Shown here: positions 6,634 to 11,767 of the stretch, one piece after another | Numbering within the stretch: the stretch's first letter is position 1 | Layout of the letters: the number at the start of each line of letters is the position of its first letter | Origin: Pseudomonadota bacterium | GTDB taxonomy: Bacteria > Pseudomonadota > Alphaproteobacteria > Rhizobiales > Xanthobacteraceae | Assembly: GCA_023432885.1 (NCBI GenBank) | Contig: JAEZEU010000371.1 | Coordinates: 1-11,767 of the forward strand | Length of the DNA stretch: 11,767 nucleotides | Direction of reading: 5' to 3' | Translations under genes and position numbers: made by a program | Notes under the pieces: model-generated | Seen by the model: only the letters and a program-made list of their open reading frames with translations | Told to the model about the DNA's origin: nothing | The model's database searches: none

Positions 6634-7899
6634 CTATTTGGCCACGCGCTGGACGATCACGGAAGCATTGGTGCCCCCGAAACCGAAGGAGTTCGAGAGC
6701 GCAATATTGATCTCGCGCTTGCGCGCCTCGTACGGCACGAGGTCGATGGCCGTCTCTACCGACGGATTGTCGAGATTGATCGTCGGCGGGGCAACATTGT
6801 CGCGAATAGCCAGAATGCTGAAGATCGCTTCGATCGCGCCGGCCGCGCCGAGCAAATGGCCGGTGGATGATTTCGTGGACGACATCGAGACCTTCGAGGC
6901 GACGTTGCCGAGCAATCGCTCGACCGCGCCCAATTCGATCTCATCGCCAAGCGGCGTCGAGGTGCCGTGCGCGTTGATGTAATCGATATCGGAGGCCGTG
7001 ATGCCCGCGCGCTTCATCGCCGCCGACATGCTGCGGAATCCGCCGTCGCCGTCGGGCGCCGGCGATGTGATGTGGTAGGCATCGCCTGACATTCCGTAGC
7101 CCGTTACTTCGGCGTAGATCCTCGCGCCGCGGCGTCTGGCGTGATCATAGTCCTCGAGCACGACGATGCCGGCACCCTCTCCCATCACGAAGCCGTCGCG
7201 GTCCTTGTCGTAGGGGCGCGACGCCCTTTCCGGCGTTTCGTTGTAACCGGTGGAAAGTGCGCGCGCTGCGCAGAAGCCGGCGATTCCGATTCGGCTGATC
7301 GGCGATTCCGCGCCGCCCGCCACCATCACGTCGGCATCGCCGAGCCCGATCAGCCGCGCGGCGTCGCCGATCGCATGCGCGCCGGTCGAACATGCCGTCA
7401 CCACCGAATGATTCGGCCCCTTGAGGCCGTGCTCGATCGACACGTAGCCGGAGGCAAGGTTGATCAGCCGTCCCGGAATGAAGAACGGCGACACCTTGCG
7501 GGGCCCGCGTTCCTTCAACACGATCGCCGTGTCGGCAATGCCGGAAAGGCCGCCGATGCCGGAGCCGATCAGCGTGCCGGTGGCGCAGCGCTCTTCCTCG
7601 GTGGAGGGATGCCAATTGGCGTCGTCGAGCGCCTGCTTGGCCGCACACATCGCGTAGATGATGAAGTCGTCGACCTTGCGCTGGTCCTTTGGCTCCATCC
7701 ACTGGTCGGGATTGAAGGTGCCTGCCGAGCCGTCGCCGCGCGGAATCATGCAGGCGATCTGGCAGGCCAGATCGGACGCATCGAAGGTGTCGATCTTCCT
7801 GGCGCCGCTCTCGCCGGCCAGGATTCGCGTCCAGGTCGGTTCCACCCCGCAACCGAGCGGCGTGACCATGCCGAGCCCCGTGACGACCACCCGTCTCAT
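6634..7899 (-). CDS. fabF: FabF, beta-ketoacyl-ACP synthase II
   Basis: FabF condenses malonyl-ACP with acyl-ACP in each elongation round of type II fatty acid synthesis and is the form linked to cis-vaccenate production. The 421-residue product has a complete thiolase-fold active site: nucleophile C170 in VVTACSTGAH, H311 in NAHGTSTPLGD, K343 and H348 in STKSSTGHLLGAAG, and the C-terminal loop SNSFGFGGTN at 402-411. It starts with the typical MRRVVVTGLGMVTPLG. ATG 7899 has GGAG 7 nt upstream; the frame runs open to 7980 but the extra 27 residues are not family-like. It follows acpP after 93 nt on the same strand, so the carrier and its condensing enzyme are probably co-expressed. No anomalies in the motifs. 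Confidence 0.98.
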   Translation of the reverse strand: MRRVVVTGLGMVTPLGCGVEPTWTRILAGESGARKIDTFDASDLACQIACMIPRGDGSAGTFNPDQWMEPKDQRKVDDFIIYAMCAAKQALDDANWHPSTEEERCATGTLIGSGIGGLSGIADTAIVLKERGPRKVSPFFIPGRLINLASGYVSIEHGLKGPNHSVVTACSTGAHAIGDAARLIGLGDADVMVAGGAESPISRIGIAGFCAARALSTGYNETPERASRPYDKDRDGFVMGEGAGIVVLEDYDHARRRGARIYAEVTGYGMSGDAYHITSPAPDGDGGFRSMSAAMKRAGITASDIDYINAHGTSTPLGDEIELGAVERLLGNVASKVSMSSTKSSTGHLLGAAGAIEAIFSILAIRDNVAPPTINLDNPSVETAIDLVPYEARKREINIALSNSFGFGGTNASVIVQRVAK

Positions 7900-7992
7900 G
7901 TCAAAACTCCACCCCTGAAAACGGCGGCCGATAACAAGAAACCGGCGGACCGCTCGACGGCGATCCGTCCGGCTTCGCAAGCCGCGAGGGCG
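7900..7992 (-). other. acpP-fabF intergenic spacer with the fabF ribosome binding site
   Basis: This 93-nt gap contains the fabF Shine-Dalgarno GGAG (7907-7910) and no strong terminator that I can see, consistent with acpP-fabF co-transcription. Confidence 0.4.
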
Positions 7993-8232
7993 TCAGCTCT
8001 TCGCGTTCTTCTCGAGAAACTTCGTCGCGTCGCCGACGGTCAAAATCGTCTCGGCGGCATCGTCAGGAATTTCACAACCAAATTCTTCTTCAAACGCCAT
8101 CACGAGCTCGACGGTGTCGAGGCTGTCGGCGCCGAGGTCGTCAATGAAGCTCGCGCTGTCGACCACTTTGTCGGGCTCAACACCAAGGTGTTCGACCACG
8201 ATCTTCTTAACCCGCTCGCCTATCTCACTCAT
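7993..8232 (-). CDS. acpP: Acyl carrier protein AcpP
   Basis: AcpP carries growing acyl chains as thioesters on a 4'-phosphopantetheine arm and serves fatty acid, phospholipid and lipid A synthesis in the cytosol. The 79-residue, strongly acidic product begins MSEIGERVKKIV. It has the phosphopantetheine attachment motif DLGADSLD with S37 as the modified serine, followed by helix II TVELVMAFEEEFG (40-52) that docks partner enzymes, and IPDDAAE (55-61). Length is standard. ATG 8232 is preceded by GAGGT (8239-8243) about 6 nt upstream. It sits between fabG and fabF in the usual order, but the 294-nt gap upstream implies its own promoter, fitting its need for very high expression. Confidence 0.98.
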   Translation of the reverse strand: MSEIGERVKKIVVEHLGVEPDKVVDSASFIDDLGADSLDTVELVMAFEEEFGCEIPDDAAETILTVGDATKFLEKNAKS

Positions 8233-8526
8233 CGTTCAACCTCGTGCTTGTTCCATTGGTCCCGACCCCAACCCGAAGACGATAGAGCCATCGTGGTCGT
8301 TAAGCTTCCTTCGCAATCGCGCGCTGATTCGGCCCGATCTTGTCCCTGGACCCGGCGAACGTCGGCAGGCTTTGCCTCGCCAATATACAGGGTTTCAAAT
8401 TCCTGCAAGGCGTTCTTTGCCCATCCACTGCGCCGTTCGGTTATCACACTTCCAAACCCTTGACCATAAGGGCCAAAATGGTCCGCGGGCGGCTCCCGAA
8501 CCGCCGCCCCCAGACCCAATGGGGGT
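8233..8526 (-). other. fabG-acpP intergenic region, probable acpP leader and promoter
   Basis: The 294-nt stretch holds no gene I can support. A minus-strand frame of about 96 codons fills most of it and ends in an ATGA overlap with acpP, but it would need a TTG start and resembles nothing I know. Near the fabG end, GGGCGG (8487-8492) and CCGCCC (8504-8509) form a GC hairpin with a weak T-containing tail (CATTTT on the minus strand), a marginal terminator. A candidate promoter lies at 8382-8409. Confidence 0.4.
8382..8409 (-). promoter_or_regulatory. Candidate promoter for acpP-fabF
   Basis: On the minus strand, CTTGCA (8404-8409) and TATATT (8382-8387) are separated by 16 nt. The -10 is a fair match to sigma-70-type boxes and the -35 is partial. 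It would give a leader of about 140 nt before acpP. Confidence 0.25.
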
Positions 8527-9264
8527 TCAAAACATAGCCATTCCGCCGTTGACGTGAAGAGTCTGGCCGGTCACGTAACCGGCCTCGTTGGAGCTGAGAT
8601 AAACCGCCGCAGCGGCGATGTCCTCGGGCGTCCCCAGCTTGGCGGCAGGAACCTTGGACAGGATGGCTTCGCGCTGCTTGTCGTTGAGTGCGTCCGTCAT
8701 CGGCGTCTTGATGAAACCGGGCGCGATGCAATTGGCGGTAACGCCGCGCTTGGCGTATTCGGCGCCCACCGTCTTGATCAGGCCGATGATGCCGGCCTTG
8801 GACGCGGTGTAATTGGCCTGGCCCGGATTGCCGGTGACGCCGACGATCGAGGTAATGGCGATGATGCGGCCAAAGCGCTTGCGCATCATCAGCTTGGTCG
8901 CGGCGCGTGCGAGGCGGAAAGTCGCGGTCAGGTTGACCTGGATGACATCGTCCCAGTCCTCGTCGCGAAGCTGCACGAAAAGGTTGTCCCTGGTGACGCC
9001 GGCATTGGCGACGAGAATGTCCACCTGCCCCATGGCGGCTTCCGCCGCCGGCACCAGCGCTTCGACCTCATCGCTCTTCGAGAGGTTGCAGGGCAGCACA
9101 TGGACGCGCTCGCCCAGCTTGGCAGCGAAATCGTCGAGCACTTGGCGGCGCGTGCCTGATATCGCGACCGTCGCGCCCTGCCCGTGCAACGCCTGCGCGA
9201 TCGCGCCGCCGATACCACCGGTCGCCCCGGTGACGAGCGCCGTCCTGCCAGTCAGATCGAACAT
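8527..9264 (-). CDS. fabG: FabG, 3-oxoacyl-ACP reductase
   Basis: FabG reduces beta-ketoacyl-ACP to beta-hydroxyacyl-ACP with NADPH, the first reduction of each elongation cycle. The 245-residue short-chain dehydrogenase has the cofactor loop TGATGGIG at 12-19, NAG at 87-89, and the catalytic tetrad N111 (QVNLT), S139 (ITSIVG), Y152 (ANYTASK) and K156. It has the family ending NGGMAMF. The frame opens with a GTG at 9270, but the Shine-Dalgarno AGGAGA occupies 9271-9276, directly against that codon. ATG 9264 stands 6 nt from it and gives the usual MFDLTGRTALVTG start, so 9264 is chosen. The gap to fabD contains a terminator-like hairpin and a 66-bp repeat, so fabG may depend on its own promoter or on read-through. 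Confidence 0.97.
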   Translation of the reverse strand: MFDLTGRTALVTGATGGIGGAIAQALHGQGATVAISGTRRQVLDDFAAKLGERVHVLPCNLSKSDEVEALVPAAEAAMGQVDILVANAGVTRDNLFVQLRDEDWDDVIQVNLTATFRLARAATKLMMRKRFGRIIAITSIVGVTGNPGQANYTASKAGIIGLIKTVGAEYAKRGVTANCIAPGFIKTPMTDALNDKQREAILSKVPAAKLGTPEDIAAAAVYLSSNEAGYVTGQTLHVNGGMAMF

Positions 9265-9270
9265 GAACAC

Positions 9271-9276
9271 TCTCCT
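9271..9276 (-). promoter_or_regulatory. Ribosome binding site that fixes the fabG start
   Basis: AGGAGA on the minus strand lies 6 nt before ATG 9264 and 0 nt before GTG 9270, so only the ATG has workable spacing. Confidence 0.8.
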
Positions 9277-9279
9277 AAA

Positions 9280-9345
9280 GCATGATCCGGACCCGAAGGG
9301 CCGCGTTAGCGCGAAGTGTGAAGCGGTTTTCCGAAAAGATCATGC
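9280..9345. repeat. Dispersed palindromic repeat, copy 2 (66 bp)
   Basis: Its ends are a perfect 8-bp inverted repeat, GCATGATC (9280-9287) and GATCATGC (9338-9345). An inner hairpin, CGG-A-CC/GG-G-CCG around a CGAA loop (9288-9303), sits at the same place as the CGGCC/GGCCG hairpin of copy 1, though its bases differ. The copy ends 4 nt from the fabG Shine-Dalgarno, so it forms part of the fabG leader. It matches a REP-like family I recall from Bradyrhizobium; this needs a genome search. Confidence 0.85.
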
Positions 9346-9346
9346 G

Positions 9347-9400
9347 CAAACAAAAGCCTGAAGCGCGATGACGATTGATCCAAATCCATCGCGCTTCAGG
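9347..9400 (-). terminator. Intrinsic terminator downstream of fabD
   Basis: CCTGAAGCGCGATG (9357-9370) and CATCGCGCTTCAGG (9387-9400) are perfect 14-bp arms around a 16-nt loop. On the minus strand the stem is followed at once by CTTTTGTTT. The upstream arm contains the fabD stop codon (9396-9398). Stem length and T-rich tail make this the best terminator in the window. It splits fabD from fabG unless it is read through. Confidence 0.75.
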
Positions 9401-10355
9401 CCGATTTCGCAGCCGCCAATGCTTCCTTTGCCGCGGCAATGTCGCCGGGGCCGCCGACGGATACGCCAACCGCGCCTTCCGCAATGCGCTTGACGAGGCC
9501 GCTCAGCACCTTGCCCGCGCCGATCTCGAAGAAGCGGGTCACGCCCTGACCGGCCATATAGGCAACCGACTCCCGCCAGCGCACCGTGCCCGTGACCTGC
9601 TCGACCAGGCGGCGGCGGATTTCGGCGGGATCGGTGATCGGCGCGGCCAGCACATTCGAGACAAGCGGCGCGGCCGGCGCCTTGATGGCGACATCCGCAA
9701 GCGCTTTCGCCATCGCATCGGCCGCAGGCTGCATCAGCGCACAATGGAACGGCGCCGACACCGGCAGAAGCATGGCGCGCTTGGCGCCCTTGGTTTTTGC
9801 GATTTCAACAGCGCGGTCGACCGCGGCCTTGTCGCCGGAGACGACGACCTGCCCGCCGCCATTGTCGTTCGCGGCCTGGCAAACCTGGCCTTGCGCAGCT
9901 TCGTTCGCGACGGCTACCGCCGCGTCGTAATCGAGACCAAGCAGCGCCGCCATGGCGCCGACGCCGACCGGCACCGCCTTTTGCATGGCGAGCCCGCGCG
10001 TGCGCAGAAGCCGCGCCGTGTCGGAGATGCTGAGGCTGCCGGCGGCCGCGAGCGCCGAATATTCGCCGAGCGAATGACCGGCGACGAAAGCGGCATCCTT
10101 GCCGACGGAGAATCCCGCTTCACTCTCCAGCACCCGCAAGGTGGCGATCGAAACCGCCATCAGCGCGGGCTGGGCGTTCTCGGTGAGTTGCAACGTTTCG
10201 GCCGGGCCGTCCCAGATAATCGCGGTGAGCTTCTCGCCAAGCGCCGCGTCGACCTCGTCGAATACCCCGCGCGCCACGGGAAATGTGTCGGCCAGGGCCT
10301 TGCCCATGCCGACCGCCTGCGATCCTTGCCCCGGAAAAGTGAATGCTGCCGTCAT
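9396..10355 (-). CDS. fabD: FabD, malonyl-CoA:ACP transacylase
   Basis: FabD moves the malonyl group from CoA to ACP, supplying the extender for FabF and related condensing enzymes. The 319-residue product has FPGQGSQ (7-13) forming the oxyanion region, the nucleophile S95 in GHSLGEYSALAA (93-104), R120 in RTRG that binds the malonyl carboxylate, and H204 in PVSAPFH as the catalytic base. It ends in the usual small ferredoxin-like domain and an Ala/Lys-rich tail. ATG 10355 has AGGGAG about 5 nt upstream. It is the first minus-strand gene of the fab block. Its stop codon lies inside a strong terminator stem, so it may be a single-gene transcript. A TTGACA box within a palindrome lies about 65 nt upstream. 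Confidence 0.98.
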   Translation of the reverse strand: MTAAFTFPGQGSQAVGMGKALADTFPVARGVFDEVDAALGEKLTAIIWDGPAETLQLTENAQPALMAVSIATLRVLESEAGFSVGKDAAFVAGHSLGEYSALAAAGSLSISDTARLLRTRGLAMQKAVPVGVGAMAALLGLDYDAAVAVANEAAQGQVCQAANDNGGGQVVVSGDKAAVDRAVEIAKTKGAKRAMLLPVSAPFHCALMQPAADAMAKALADVAIKAPAAPLVSNVLAAPITDPAEIRRRLVEQVTGTVRWRESVAYMAGQGVTRFFEIGAGKVLSGLVKRIAEGAVGVSVGGPGDIAAAKEALAAAKSA

Positions 10356-10370
10356 CGGCGCTCCCTGAAC

Positions 10371-10951
10371 GTCCCGAAATCTCTGAGATTGGGCCGTAAG
10401 TCACCGACCACGGCGGCTATGTCAAGCCGCCGGGAGCCTTGCCCCGGGGATGGCGCCAGGGATGCGGCGACAAAATCCGGGTTGTTCGCTTAGGGGCAGA
10501 TCAGACATCGGCCTGACCGGCAGCGAATCTGCAACGATCCAGGCGGACTTTCGCCCGAATTCACTCGAGCCTTCCAGTCCCGCAGGCGCTTTGGCCAATA
10601 CAATAGCAGTCCACTTCGCGAGAGTCAGGGCGCGACGGGAATCGCTGTCCAACAAAATTGCTCTTACGCGCCGAAGTGATCGAAAGAGCCTGGCCTCCAA
10701 GGCCAACGCCCTCGGCCTCGCCCGCGCTGACGAACGGAAGCGGCCGGATCAGGAATACGCGGGCCAATCAACTCCCATTGAGAGTGGGCGGCTATCCGAA
10801 GATCCCGTCCAATGTAGTCGCGACCCCAGCAACGATAGGGCCATGTCCCGTCGGATGTTCCGTTTGCCCGAGTTGCGATCGGCCTCCGGCATGGCTTTAG
10901 GAACACGACGATTCCCTCGGCTGTTGTGCTCGTGATTGCTCAGGGCCGAGA
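10371..10951. other. Long region without a supported gene between fabD and the permease
   Basis: About 580 nt carry only short frames on both strands, none with recognisable motifs, good ribosome sites or strong third-position G/C preference. A 161-codon plus frame (10450-10935) is Arg/Ser-rich and looks non-coding. No tRNA-like TTCGAATC or rRNA signature is seen. Besides the fabD-proximal palindrome, there is a far candidate minus promoter: CTGACT (10623-10628), a 17-nt spacer and an extended -10 TGCTATTGT (TATTGT at 10600-10605). It would give a leader of about 240 nt. The stretch may be a degraded gene or old insertion, or a long regulatory gap serving two divergent genes. Confidence 0.4.
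10411..10432 (-). promoter_or_regulatory. Palindrome overlapping a TTGACA -35-like box upstream of fabD
   Basis: CGGCGGCT (10411-10418) and AGCCGCCG (10425-10432) are perfect 8-bp arms around ATGTCA. On the minus strand the sequence reads GGCTTGACATAG, with a consensus TTGACA at 10425-10420. No good -10 box is seen 16-18 nt downstream (best GACTTA), so this is only a candidate promoter with a possible operator over its -35. Confidence 0.3.
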
Positions 10952-11767
10952 ATGTCACTGCTCAAGCTCATACTCGGCCGCCGACTGGCGAACGAGGAAT
11001 ATTCCGAACGCAAGATCAGCGCCGTCGAGGGCGTGCCTGCGATGGGGTTGGACGCGCTCGGCTCCTCCTCCTACGGGCCCGAAGCGGCGATGACGGTGCT
11101 CATGCCGCTTGGCGCGGCTGGTACTGCCTGGCTTGGGATGGTCATGCTGCCGATCCTCGGGCTGCTGGCGGTCCTTTACGTCTCCTATCGCCAGACCATC
11201 CGGGCCTATCCGAGCAACGGGGGCGCCTACATCGTCTCGAAAGCAAACCTTGGCACAAGTGCGGGCCTGGTTGCCGCCTCCGCCCTGATGATCGACTACG
11301 TGCTCAACGTGGCGGTCGGCATCTCCGCGGGAGTTGGCGCCCTCACCTCCGCCATCCCGGTGCTCCATCCGTACACCCTCCCCTTATGCCTTGCGATCCT
11401 GGTGCTGGTGACCATCATGAACCTGCGCGGCACAATGGACGCGGGTCGGGCGTGGGCGTTGCCCACCTACCTCTTCGTTGCCAGCTTTGTCCTCATTCTC
11501 GCAATCGGCGTTTACAAAACCATGCTGGCGGGCGGCGAGCCTCAACCCGTCATCTCCCCGCCAGCATCGCCCGGTCCAACCGAAGCGATCAGCATCTGGT
11601 TGCTTATGCGCTCGTTCGCGGCGGGATGCACTGCGATGACCGGCGTCGAGGCAGTGAGCAACGGCGTGAGTGCGTTTCGCGAGCCCGTGGTAAGGCGCGC
11701 GCACCGGACGCTGGGCGCTATCTGCGTCATCCTCGGGCTCCTGCTCGGTGGCATCACCTACCTCGTG
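10952..11767 (+). CDS. APC-superfamily permease resembling KimA/YdaO potassium importers, N-terminal part (3' end outside window)
   Basis: The frame from ATG 10952 stays open for 272 codons to the window end. It encodes a polytopic inner-membrane protein, with hydrophobic stretches at about 57-78, 104-130, 141-158, 170-188 and 253-272. Motifs include GLDALGSSSYGPEA (32-45), YVSYRQTIRAYPSNGGAY (76-93), LMIDYVLNVAVG (112-123), MNLRG (156-160) and TGVEAVSNGV (230-239). By eye these align with proton-coupled K+ importers of the KimA type, whose ion-site residues as I recall them match D34, Y41, D115, Y116, T230 and E233 here. An amino-acid APC permease remains possible. AGGG lies 6 nt before the ATG, and the start MSLLKLILGRRLANEEYSERK fits the family. 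The usual length is about 600 residues, so less than half is visible. It is divergent from fabD with a non-coding gap between them, so it has its own promoter. Confidence 0.85.
   Translation, partial: MSLLKLILGRRLANEEYSERKISAVEGVPAMGLDALGSSSYGPEAAMTVLMPLGAAGTAWLGMVMLPILGLLAVLYVSYRQTIRAYPSNGGAYIVSKANLGTSAGLVAASALMIDYVLNVAVGISAGVGALTSAIPVLHPYTLPLCLAILVLVTIMNLRGTMDAGRAWALPTYLFVASFVLILAIGVYKTMLAGGEPQPVISPPASPGPTEAISIWLLMRSFAAGCTAMTGVEAVSNGVSAFREPVVRRAHRTLGAICVILGLLLGGITYLV

Noticed and set aside
7141..8463. 440-codon plus-strand frame opposite fabF and acpP
   Set aside because: It overlaps two certain genes and has shadow composition; no domain recognised.
8229..8519. 96-codon minus-strand frame in the fabG-acpP gap, ending with an ATGA overlap onto acpP
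   Set aside because: It needs a TTG start without a ribosome site and has no recognisable motif; the overlap can arise by chance. Conservation in relatives would reopen it.
10664..10906. Faint transposase-like string (QWELIGPRIPD) in a minus-strand frame
   Set aside because: Only a few residues resemble IS5-type N termini, with no supporting DDE motif, terminal inverted repeats or target duplication.
10450..10935. 161-codon plus-strand frame before the permease
   Set aside because: Arg/Ser-rich, no domain, no ribosome site, and stops just before the real permease start in another frame.
1..11767. CRISPR arrays, tRNA or rRNA genes, prophage or toxin-antitoxin modules
   Set aside because: No regularly spaced direct repeats, no tRNA-like T-loop sequences, and no phage, recombinase or toxin motifs were seen in any frame.

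Overview
The window looks like chromosome from a high-GC alphaproteobacterium of the Rhizobiales, most likely Bradyrhizobium or a close relative. Three things point there: strong G/C preference at third codon positions, the gene order pdxA-rsmA and fabD-fabG-acpP-fabF-mltG-yicC-gmk, and two copies of a dispersed palindromic repeat ending in GCATGATC/GATCATGC that I associate with Bradyrhizobium genomes. The genus call rests on recognition, not on a search.

Layout. Bases 1-2475 hold a plus-strand run: the 3' half of pdxA (vitamin B6 synthesis), rsmA/ksgA (16S rRNA dimethylation, overlapping pdxA by ATGA), and a zinc-dependent alcohol dehydrogenase 17 nt further on. Bases 2476-2703 are non-coding and hold one repeat copy, two terminator-like hairpins and a small tandem repeat. 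A plus-strand gene for an unrecognised secreted or membrane-anchored protein (2704-3561) then runs tail to tail, 4 nt apart, into a long minus-strand block.

The minus-strand block (10355 down to 3566) reads, in transcription order, fabD, fabG, acpP, fabF, mltG, yicC, gmk. The first four supply the malonyl-ACP loading, ketoreduction, acyl carrier and condensation steps of type II fatty acid synthesis. MltG terminates peptidoglycan strands, YicC is an RNase-family protein, and Gmk makes GDP for nucleotide pools. A perfect 14-bp hairpin with a T-rich tail, followed by the second repeat copy, separates fabD from fabG. A 294-nt gap separates fabG from acpP. The block is therefore probably several transcription units rather than one.

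Bases 10356-10951 carry no gene I can support, apart from a probable fabD promoter region. A plus-strand APC-superfamily permease resembling the KimA/YdaO potassium importers starts at 10952 and runs off the window end.

Overall this is mostly conserved housekeeping DNA, and I see no convincing undescribed multi-gene system. The points most worth a second look are the structured repeat pair, the terminator inside the fab cluster, the unknown Cys-pair membrane protein, the non-coding gap beside fabD, and a palindrome over a TTGACA box upstream of fabD.
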